Shown: positions 1-5,404 of the stretch, in pieces
Position numbering within the stretch: position 1 is the first letter of the stretch
Layout of the letters: the number at the start of each line of letters is the position of its first letter
NCBI GenBank assembly: GCA_903889605.1
Contig: CAISYK010000659.1
Coordinates: forward strand, 1 to 5,404
Source: an uncultured Bacteroidota bacterium
GTDB lineage: Bacteria > Bacteroidota > Bacteroidia > 2-12-FULL-35-15
Direction: 5' to 3'
DNA: 5,404 bases
Made by a program: the position numbers and the translations under genes
The notes under the pieces: model-generated
The model's database searches: none
Told to the model about the DNA's origin: nothing
The model's input: the letters and a program-made list of their open reading frames with translations, nothing else

Positions 1-335
1 ATGGTAAAATATTTTTAATTATCGGACATTAAATTGTTTTTCTTTTAATTGCTGGAATTTTGTTTTGTTTCGTCTTTTTAATTTGCTGTTTCAACTAATA
101 TAATTTCTCCAAACTATTTGTGTTAATATATTTGTTATCATTCTTAAATTTAATTTGCGTGTTTTACCTAAAGGAAGTTAAGTAAAATGAACAAATTTTA
201 CTTTTTTGACATAAATAAGTTTTTGGAATATGAATTTTTTGTTTTTAATTTGAAAAATTAAGATTTATTGATGTTCCTTTTAAATAATTTTCGTAATTTA
301 GAGTTTTACTTATTCTTTGAGTACCATTAATAAAA
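1..335. other. AT-rich non-coding leader upstream of the T9SS protein gene
   Basis: This stretch is about 20% G+C by hand count and rich in T runs. The + strand frames are closed early: an ATG at position 1 reaches TAA after five codons. The minus-strand ATGs checked (for example from about 30 and 140) also stop quickly. I see no tRNA-like, rRNA-like or riboswitch-like structure and no strong hairpin. It most likely holds the promoter and 5' untranslated region of the gene at 336. Any gene to the left must end before base 1 or lie outside the window. Confidence 0.7.
104..134 (+). promoter_or_regulatory. Candidate Bacteroidota-type promoter (-33 / -7) for the gene at 336
   Basis: TATATTTG at 127-134 matches the Bacteroidota -7 consensus TAnnTTTG exactly. 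TTTC at 104-107, 19 bases upstream, is one base off the -33 consensus TTTG. Transcription would begin near 140, giving a leader of nearly 200 bases. A rival candidate has an exact TTTG at 222-225, but its -7 element (TAATTTG, 246-252) is one base short of the consensus spacing. In DNA this AT-rich such matches arise easily by chance, so this is only a pointer. Confidence 0.2.
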
Positions 336-3032
336 ATGAAAAAAATTGCCCTGTTATTTATTGTATTGCTTATAAGCTTCAGCAAAATATTTGCAACTCA
401 TAATCGTGCAGGAGAAATCACCTATCAGCATATATCCGGCAAAACATACAAAATAATTGTTACTACATATACCAACACTGATCCTAATACTACTCAGGCC
501 GACCGCTGCGAGTTAGTCGTTTATTTCGGTGATGGGGATAGTGCCACAGCTCCTCGAGTCAACGGACCTTCAAATATATGCAATACCGCAGATGGTGTGC
601 CAATAGCTGTGTTTACAAAAATTAATATTTATGAAGCAACCCACACATATCCGGGTGATGGACTTTATGTAATCACAATGGAAGATCCCAATAGAAATGC
701 CGGAATTTGTAATATTCCGAGTTCGGTCGATCAATCTTTTTATCTCAGATCAGAATTAGTAATTAACACGTGGCTTGTGCCGAATAACTCCCCTGAATTG
801 CTTAATCCTCCGATTGATGAAGCGTGTGTTGGAGTTTGTTTTGAACATAACCCCGGAGCTTTTGATGTTGACGGCGATAGCTTATTTTACAGCTTAACTA
901 ATTGTTATGCATACGGATCGCCCATTTATGGATATTCGCTTCCTCCAAATATGTCTGCGAGTGATATCAATCCCGTTACCGGAGATTTAATTTGGTGCGC
1001 ACCATCAATGCTATGCCAATATAATATTGCTGTTTTGATAAAAGAATATAGGAGAGACCCTTATAATAATATGCGTTATTATATTGGATCTGTATTGCGT
1101 GATATGCAGATAACCGTATCTGCCTGTACTGATACAGCTCCTAAAATTAATTATGTACGTGATACCTGCATAACTGCCGGAACTAATTTAAATTTTCCTG
1201 TAACAGCAACCGATGTTGAAGTGAATAAGGTATTGACATTAAGTGCTTCAGGCGGTCCTTTCCTTTTGAGTCCGGCCGCCTCGTTTTCATCGGTGCCGGC
1301 TGTAAGTCCGGTAACCGGGCAATTCAGCTGGAGTCCAAACTGTGCACAAGTTCAATTACTTCCTTATTTAGTTACTTTTAAAGTTACAGACAGCAATCCT
1401 ATGACTCCTCTTATTGATTTCGAATCTGTGTTTATTAAGGTTATTGCACCAGCTCCAACTGGACTAACTGCAGTTCCAAGCGGATCAAGTATGCTGCTGA
1501 ATTGGAATGCCGCATCTTGTCATGATACGTTAGGAAACAATCCGTTTTTAGGTTATAAAATTTACAGGAAAAACGTCTGCAGTACATGGATTCCAAGTGC
1601 TTGTGAAACTGGAGTGCCAAGCTATACAGGTTATACATTAATTGGCTCCGCACTTCCTTCTGTTTTATCGTTTACAGATAATAATAACGGACAAGGTTTA
1701 ATAAACGGCATTGATTATTCTTATGTCGTGATTGCATATTATGCTGATGGTTCACAAAGTTATGCTTCTGCAAATGTTTGTGCCCAATTAGTGCGCGATG
1801 TCCCAATTATTACAAATGTTAGTGTTTTCAGTACGGGGTTAAATGACAGTATAATGGTACGTTGGGTTAAGCCAATCGGATCTTCTTCAAACTTTGATAC
1901 AATAGCGAATCCTCCTCCTTATGAATATCGTTTAATGCAGGCCCCTGGATTTAACCCTATTGCTTCTGCATTTACTCAGGTCACAAGTTACGTCCAGCCT
2001 TCATATTATCAGTTAACTGATTCGAGCTTTATCAGCACCGGATTAAATACACAGGATTCAGCATATACTTATCGTGTTGATTTTTATTCTAATAATTTAT
2101 TCAAAGGTTCTACAAGTACTGCTTCTTCAGTATATCTAATTTCAATTCCTTTTGATAAAAAGATAAACTTGTCATGGCAGGCATTTGTACCTTGGACTAA
2201 CTATCGATATGATATTTACCGTGCAATTCCAGTAGGTTCATCTGTCTTTGTGAAAATTGATACATCTGTTACCACTTCTTATATTGATACAGGATTAGTA
2301 AATGGCCTAAGCTATTGCTATAAAATAGTCAGCGTTGGTCAGTATTCTGATATAGCCCTGCCTCGTCCTTTATACAATAGTTCACAGATTAAATGTGATA
2401 GGCCGATAGATCTGGTGCCTCCATGCCAGCCAAATTTTACAGTAGCTAATGATTGTGATCTTTTCCAAAATACAATTTCATGGACAAATCCAAATACATA
2501 TTGTTGTAATGATGCAGCACAGTACAATTTGTTTTTCTCTCCAACTCTTGAAGGCTCTTTGGAATTGATTTATAACTCATCCGACATGTATACAACCAGT
2601 TTTATACACCATTATTTGTTTGAAGGTATTCCATCAGTTGCCGGATGCTACGCTGTTACGGCAATTGATTCAGCAGGAAATGAAAGCCCGGTCGTTAATA
2701 AAATATGTGTCGACAACTGCCCTGAATATAGGTTGCCTAATGTATTTACACCAAATGGTGATGGTCAAAACGATTTTTTCATTCCATTGCCGTACCGTTA
2801 TGTAAAGGATATTGATATTAAAATATACGACCGCTGGGGCATCTTGCTTTTTGAGACTTCTAATCCTGATATTTTATGGGACGGCAAAAATAAAAACAGT
2901 AAAAAATTGTGTTCTGATGGTACATATTTTTATGTATGTGTTGTTAACGAAATACGTATTGATGGTATAAAACCGCGTATTTTGAAAGGATTCATTCAAC
3001 TGATAAAAGAAAAAATTGCTCCTAGTAATTAA
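336..3032 (+). CDS. Exported multidomain protein with C-terminal T9SS type B (CHU_C) sorting domain
   Basis: An 898-aa secreted protein, probably a cell-surface adhesin or matrix-type protein; its ligand is unknown. Residues 1-20 form a signal peptide (KK, then a hydrophobic core) with likely Sec cleavage after IFA20. The mature start THNRAGEITY is an N-terminus I associate with Bacteroidota gliding-associated surface proteins. Residues 27-145 look PKD-like (YFGDGD at 63-68, THTYPGDG at 102-109). Two Ig/cadherin-like modules follow, each with a PVTGxxxW motif (213-220, 325-332). About four FN3-like modules span roughly 371-486, 489-597, 598-690 and 695-795. The end is a CHU_C sorting domain: NVFTPNGDGQND (802-813), YDRWG (831-835), WDGK (848-851), SDGTYFY (860-866). 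This domain type sends proteins through the type IX system after Sec export. The ATG at 336 sits directly before the signal peptide, with an A-rich stretch and no Shine-Dalgarno, normal for the phylum. About 26 cysteines are present. No catalytic motif is seen. The sorting domain is near certain; FN3 borders are approximate. Confidence 0.93.
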   Translation: MKKIALLFIVLLISFSKIFATHNRAGEITYQHISGKTYKIIVTTYTNTDPNTTQADRCELVVYFGDGDSATAPRVNGPSNICNTADGVPIAVFTKINIYEATHTYPGDGLYVITMEDPNRNAGICNIPSSVDQSFYLRSELVINTWLVPNNSPELLNPPIDEACVGVCFEHNPGAFDVDGDSLFYSLTNCYAYGSPIYGYSLPPNMSASDINPVTGDLIWCAPSMLCQYNIAVLIKEYRRDPYNNMRYYIGSVLRDMQITVSACTDTAPKINYVRDTCITAGTNLNFPVTATDVEVNKVLTLSASGGPFLLSPAASFSSVPAVSPVTGQFSWSPNCAQVQLLPYLVTFKVTDSNPMTPLIDFESVFIKVIAPAPTGLTAVPSGSSMLLNWNAASCHDTLGNNPFLGYKIYRKNVCSTWIPSACETGVPSYTGYTLIGSALPSVLSFTDNNNGQGLINGIDYSYVVIAYYADGSQSYASANVCAQLVRDVPIITNVSVFSTGLNDSIMVRWVKPIGSSSNFDTIANPPPYEYRLMQAPGFNPIASAFTQVTSYVQPSYYQLTDSSFISTGLNTQDSAYTYRVDFYSNNLFKGSTSTASSVYLISIPFDKKINLSWQAFVPWTNYRYDIYRAIPVGSSVFVKIDTSVTTSYIDTGLVNGLSYCYKIVSVGQYSDIALPRPLYNSSQIKCDRPIDLVPPCQPNFTVANDCDLFQNTISWTNPNTYCCNDAAQYNLFFSPTLEGSLELIYNSSDMYTTSFIHHYLFEGIPSVAGCYAVTAIDSAGNESPVVNKICVDNCPEYRLPNVFTPNGDGQNDFFIPLPYRYVKDIDIKIYDRWGILLFETSNPDILWDGKNKNSKKLCSDGTYFYVCVVNEIRIDGIKPRILKGFIQLIKEKIAPSN

Positions 3033-3054
3033 TTTAATCTGAAAATTTTGCGGC

Positions 3055-3079
3055 TGAAAATTATTTTATTTAATTTTCA
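3055..3079 (+). terminator. AT-rich stem-loop after the T9SS gene, possible weak terminator
   Basis: TGAAAATTA (3055-3063) and TAATTTTCA (3071-3079) are perfect 9-base inverted repeats around a 7-base loop, beginning 23 bases after the stop codon at 3030-3032. The stem has only two G-C pairs and is not followed by a clean T tract, so its strength as an intrinsic terminator is doubtful. It also lies within about 40 bases of the ribE start, so it could instead sit in the ribE leader. The left arm overlaps a short direct repeat, CTGAAAATT at 3039-3047 and 3054-3062. Confidence 0.3.
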
Positions 3080-3116
3080 AATTGTTGAATTTCCAAATTT
3101 CTAAATTTAAAATAAT

Positions 3117-3716
3117 ATGTTTTCAGGAATAGTAGAAGGTTTAGGAGAAGTTAAAGCGTTAAGAAAAGAGCAAGGCAATCTGCATATTACCGTAAAACCA
3201 GCATTTATAAAGGAACTCAAAGTTGATCAAAGTATTGCTCACAATGGAGTTTGCCTTACTATTGTGAATATCGAAAGTGATGAATATACGGTTACCGCTA
3301 TTGCCGAAACACTTCAAAAAACTAATCTGGCTCATCTTAAAATCGGTGATGGTTTAAATTTGGAGAGATGCATGAAACTCGGCGATAGGCTTGACGGACA
3401 TATTGTTCAGGGGCATGTTGACCAAACTGCTGTTTGTAATAATGTTGAAGAAACTGATGGAAGCTGGATGTTTACTTTTGAATATGATCCAGCACAAAAT
3501 AATATTACTGTTGAAAAAGGTTCGGTTTGTGTAAACGGGGTAAGCTTAACAGTTGTAGATTCAAAAAATAATTCTTTTTCAGTTTGTATCATTCCATATA
3601 CTTTTAATAATACCAATTTCAAAAACATTCAGCCAGGAACGCTTGTAAATTTAGAATTTGATATTTTAGGGAAATACATCAGCAAACTGATGCATACTGC
3701 AGCATTGGGAGCATAG
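3117..3716 (+). CDS. ribE: Riboflavin synthase (alpha subunit)
   Basis: A 199-aa cytoplasmic enzyme for the last step of riboflavin biosynthesis: dismutation of two 6,7-dimethyl-8-ribityllumazine molecules into riboflavin and a pyrimidinedione that is recycled. Length is normal for the family, which acts as a homotrimer. Two lumazine-binding repeats are visible. The first starts at the very N-terminus (MFSGIVEG, family-typical MFTGIVE) and includes NGVCLTIV (43-50, Cys46), ETLQKTNL (64-71) and NLER (81-84). The linking motif GHIVQGHVD is at 94-102. The second repeat includes GSVCVNGVSLTVVD (135-148, with Ser143 in the position of the conserved serine) and IIPYTFNNTNF (158-168), where many relatives have IPHT. 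The conserved N-terminus fixes the ATG at 3117, which follows an AT-rich stretch with no Shine-Dalgarno. It lies 84 bases after the T9SS protein gene on the same strand. No other rib gene and no FMN riboswitch is present, so it seems to be a scattered, singly located pathway gene. Confidence 0.97.
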   Translation: MFSGIVEGLGEVKALRKEQGNLHITVKPAFIKELKVDQSIAHNGVCLTIVNIESDEYTVTAIAETLQKTNLAHLKIGDGLNLERCMKLGDRLDGHIVQGHVDQTAVCNNVEETDGSWMFTFEYDPAQNNITVEKGSVCVNGVSLTVVDSKNNSFSVCIIPYTFNNTNFKNIQPGTLVNLEFDILGKYISKLMHTAALGA

Positions 3717-3750
3717 GTGAAGGGATATATGCTTTTCTTGCCGATATTTT

Positions 3751-3817
3751 ATAGTTTGCAGTCATTGTAAAAAACAGGCCACCATATTGAGACAGCCTGA
3801 AAATGAATGCAAACTAT
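3751..3817. repeat. Long near-perfect inverted repeat (nested hairpin)
   Basis: ATAGTTTGCAGTCATT (3751-3766) pairs with AATGAATGCAAACTAT (3802-3817) at 15 of 16 positions; the only mismatch is G3761 against A3807. Inside lies a second stem, CAGGC (3775-3779) with GCCTG (3795-3799), closing a 15-base loop. Pairing stops sharply at both outer ends and no target-site duplication is visible. The structure starts 34 bases after the ribE stop. With no T tract after it on the + strand it is not a classical intrinsic terminator; a 3'-end stabilising structure, a small RNA, or a MITE-like or REP-like element all remain possible. Confidence 0.65.
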
Positions 3818-3831
3818 CCAGCAAAATTAAA

Positions 3832-3846
3832 AGAGTGAGCCACTCT
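3832..3846 (-). terminator. Small perfect hairpin with T-rich tail on the minus strand
   Basis: AGAGTG (3832-3837) and CACTCT (3841-3846) form a perfect 6-bp stem around a 3-base loop. Read on the minus strand, the stem runs into TTTAATTTTG, which resembles a weak intrinsic terminator; on the + strand the next bases are CTAAAA and give no such tail. No minus-strand gene lies upstream to use it, so a terminator role is speculative. It may simply be part of the structured spacer. Confidence 0.25.
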
Positions 3847-3952
3847 CTAAAATGCCGACATTCCGTTGAACAAAATGTGCTTTTGACGTCTTAGACAGTA
3901 CAGGCAGGATAATTTCTTTAAATATTTAAACCTTTTGAAATAAATTAAAAAA

Positions 3953-5404
3953 ATGAAAGCAAAAAATCTACTATTAGCAATGATTATTTTTGCAGCTTTT
4001 AACTGCTCCGCACAAACCTCCGTACCAGCAGGCAATGTATCAGGAACATGGACATTGAGTGGCTCTCCGTATCTAGTACAAGGCAACATTCAAATAGCTG
4101 ATGCCACAACACTTATAATACAACCTGGCGTAATAGTAAATTTTCAGGGAACCTACGGACTATATGTTCAAGGGCGGTTGCTTGCTATTGGCACTATATC
4201 CGATACAATTATTTTTATAGCTAACGATACCAGTAATGGATGGAGGGGAATACGTTTTTATAACACACCGGCAACAAATGACACTTCAAAAACAGTTTAT
4301 TGCAAACTTCAATATGGGAAAGCAACTGGCAATCCTGATGATGAGGGAGGAGCTTTTTATTTTTGGAGTTTTTCCAAGGCACTTATTTCTAACTGTCGTA
4401 TTTCTAACTGTTTTTCAACTTATGAAGGTGGTGGAATTTGTTGCAAAAATTTGAGTAGCCCGGTTATAATCTCCAATAACATATCAAATAATACTACGAA
4501 TGGCTATGGTGGCGGTATTTTCACTAGTTGTATCAACCAAACCATCAAAAATAATAGCATCTTAAGCAATGTAGCATATTTAGGTGGAGGTATCTATTCT
4601 AATTACAGCACTCCGAATATTACAAATAATATAATTTCTAACAACACTGCTACAGCAGGTGGGGGTATATATTGCATTGCTCTTAGTCCAGTAGTTACCT
4701 ATAATACTATTTCTAATAACTCAGTTTCAGGTTCTGGTGGCGGAATTTATTGCTCAGGTGGCAATCCGATAATTGCAAACAATACCATTTCAGGTAACTC
4801 GGCTTTAGATGGCGGCGGTATTCTCTGCTACTATGGTGGCAACGTAACAATTTCAAACAACAATATATCAAACAATATTTCTTACCAAGATGGTGGTGGA
4901 ATTCTCTTCGACAACAACAATTCAGCAATTTCAAACAATACCATTACGAACAATACAGCCTCATATAATGGAGGCGGAATTTGGTGCAGCAACAGCAATC
5001 CAACGCTTTCAAATAATTCTATTGCAAACAATAATGCAGTCAATGGAGGAGCAATTTATTGCCATCAGACCTCAAATCCAAAATTGAGTAATTGTATTTT
5101 GCGGGGTAACACTGCAAGCACAATTGGACCTGATGTATTTATTAATGACGAAGCAAGCGATCCCGATTTTGATTATTGTAATGTGCAAGGAGATTCGGCT
5201 GCTTTTGGACTAAATGGAAATACTTATACTGGTATGTATCAAAACAACATAGATACTGACCCTAAATTTGTTTCACCATCAGGTGGCAGTGGCACTGGCT
5301 TTAATGGAGTTACTGCTGATTGGTCATTACAAAGTAACTCACCTTGCATCAATACCGGAGATCTAAGCGGTACTTACCCGGCAACAGATAAAGCAGGAAA
5401 TCCG
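3953..5404 (+). CDS. Exported right-handed parallel beta-helix repeat protein, 3' end cut by window
   Basis: An open frame of 484 codons with no stop before the window edge, so the C-terminus is missing. Residues 1-20 are a signal peptide with likely signal peptidase I cleavage at CSA20, leaving Gln21; Cys18 has Asn before it and does not fit a lipobox. Residues 31-103 are the N-terminal strand region typical of such proteins (TTLIIQPGVIVNFQG 52-66, GLYVQGRLLAIGT 69-81, GWRGIRF 96-102). Ten coils follow, each with GGGI or GGA[IF], first Gly at 132, 159, 186, 211, 236, 262, 287, 314, 340 and 365. The tail carries DPDFDYCNVQG (403-413), NIDTDPKFV (432-440), DWSLQSNSPCINTGD (456-470) and DKAGNP (479-484), the beginning of the end-motif seen in 'choice-of-anchor Q' beta-helix proteins. 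Such folds occur in polysaccharide lyases and surface adhesins; no catalytic site is recognisable, so no enzyme activity is claimed. A T9SS sorting domain beyond the edge is plausible but unseen. The start is preceded by an A-rich stretch, without a Shine-Dalgarno. Confidence 0.92.
   Translation, partial: MKAKNLLLAMIIFAAFNCSAQTSVPAGNVSGTWTLSGSPYLVQGNIQIADATTLIIQPGVIVNFQGTYGLYVQGRLLAIGTISDTIIFIANDTSNGWRGIRFYNTPATNDTSKTVYCKLQYGKATGNPDDEGGAFYFWSFSKALISNCRISNCFSTYEGGGICCKNLSSPVIISNNISNNTTNGYGGGIFTSCINQTIKNNSILSNVAYLGGGIYSNYSTPNITNNIISNNTATAGGGIYCIALSPVVTYNTISNNSVSGSGGGIYCSGGNPIIANNTISGNSALDGGGILCYYGGNVTISNNNISNNISYQDGGGILFDNNNSAISNNTITNNTASYNGGGIWCSNSNPTLSNNSIANNNAVNGGAIYCHQTSNPKLSNCILRGNTASTIGPDVFINDEASDPDFDYCNVQGDSAAFGLNGNTYTGMYQNNIDTDPKFVSPSGGSGTGFNGVTADWSLQSNSPCINTGDLSGTYPATDKAGNP
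4346..5098 (+). repeat. Ten in-frame beta-helix coil repeats of 25-27 codons
   Basis: The coding sequence repeats with a period of 75-81 bases. Spacings between successive GG[GA] motifs are 27, 27, 25, 25, 26, 25, 27, 26 and 25 residues. The coil consensus is roughly NPxIxNNxISNNxA, a short variable turn, then GGGIYC. Asn pairs stack at equivalent positions, as in the Asn ladders known from pectate-lyase-like helices. DNA identity between coils is moderate, with synonymous variation (for example GGT, GGC, GGA and GGG all used in the Gly triplet), so this is an old protein repeat rather than a recent tandem duplication. Confidence 0.85.

Larger units (their letters stand above)
3717..3952. other. 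Structured intergenic spacer between ribE and the beta-helix gene
   Basis: The first part (to about 3910) is about 38% G+C by hand count, against about 20% for 1-335 and 17% for 3033-3116; composition then falls abruptly to about 10% in 3911-3952, just before the next start. The block holds a long imperfect hairpin (3751-3817), a small perfect hairpin (3832-3846), a 9-of-10 direct repeat (TGCCGATATT at 3739-3748, TGCCGACATT at 3853-3862) and two copies of ACAGGC (3774-3779, 3900-3905). I find no credible gene on either strand. It could be a small non-coding RNA, a short dispersed repeat, or the eroded remains of an insertion or gene. Confidence 0.5.

Noticed and set aside
1441..1653. Minus-strand open frame inside the T9SS protein gene
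   Set aside because: Shadow frame within a well-supported coding region; no domain or start context of its own. The same applies to the minus-strand frames at 2339-2527, 3407-3628 and 4713-4934 and to the + strand frames at 2620-2805, 4236-4454 and 4890-5087.
3033..3116. FMN riboswitch ahead of ribE
   Set aside because: The spacer is only 84 bases of very AT-rich DNA, lacking the conserved GC-containing helices of the FMN element.
3717..3770. GTG-started 17-codon frame immediately after the ribE stop
   Set aside because: It is in frame with ribE and is simply what read-through of the TAG would give; too short, with its own stop inside the hairpin arm, and no supporting start signal.
3883..3913. 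E. coli-like promoter TTGACG ... GATAAT before the beta-helix gene
   Set aside because: The spacer is 19 bases and the -10 is imperfect; Bacteroidota primary sigma factors use a different consensus, and no TAnnTTTG element is placed correctly here.
3960..4012. Lipoprotein signal at Cys18 of the beta-helix protein
   Set aside because: The residues before the cysteine are A-F-N; Asn at -1 does not fit the lipobox, and the CSA|Q site just after gives a better ordinary signal peptidase cut.
3847..4089. Minus-strand open frame of 80 codons across the spacer and the beta-helix gene start
   Set aside because: It overlaps the signal peptide and N-terminus of the well-supported + strand beta-helix gene and its translation shows no recognisable domain.
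4346..5098. CRISPR-like or satellite repeat, because of the regular 75-81 base period
   Set aside because: The period follows codons in an open frame and encodes beta-helix coils; repeat units diverge at the DNA level with no constant repeat and unique spacer arrangement.

Overview
The window looks like a piece of a Bacteroidota chromosome, most likely from a gliding or T9SS-bearing lineage. Three things point there: a large secreted protein ending in a CHU_C / type B type-IX-secretion sorting domain, start codons preceded by A-rich stretches with no Shine-Dalgarno sequence, and very AT-rich intergenic DNA (about 17-20% G+C by hand count upstream of the first two genes). All three genes are on the + strand; no RNA gene, CRISPR array or intact mobile element was seen.

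Layout. 1-335 is AT-rich leader with no supportable gene, only weak promoter-like matches. 336-3032 encodes an 898-aa exported multidomain adhesin-like protein (N-terminal PKD/Ig-like region, FN3-like modules, C-terminal T9SS sorting domain). 3033-3116 is a short AT-rich spacer containing a perfect 9-bp inverted repeat. 3117-3716 encodes a complete riboflavin synthase (ribE), the only housekeeping metabolic gene here. 3717-3952 is a spacer whose first ~195 bases are much richer in G+C than the other spacers and carry a long near-perfect inverted repeat plus a smaller hairpin. From 3953 to the window edge runs an open frame of 484 codons for an exported right-handed parallel beta-helix protein; it has no stop and is cut at the window end.

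The two exported proteins share a probable destination (outer surface or medium via Sec and T9SS), but they are separated by ribE and by a structured spacer, so nothing shows that they work together. ribE supplies the last step of riboflavin synthesis and appears to be a stand-alone gene with no FMN riboswitch in front of it.

I do not see a convincing new biological system. The best candidates for a second look are the structured, compositionally distinct spacer at 3717-3910 and the regular Asn/Gly/Cys-rich coil repeats of the beta-helix protein.
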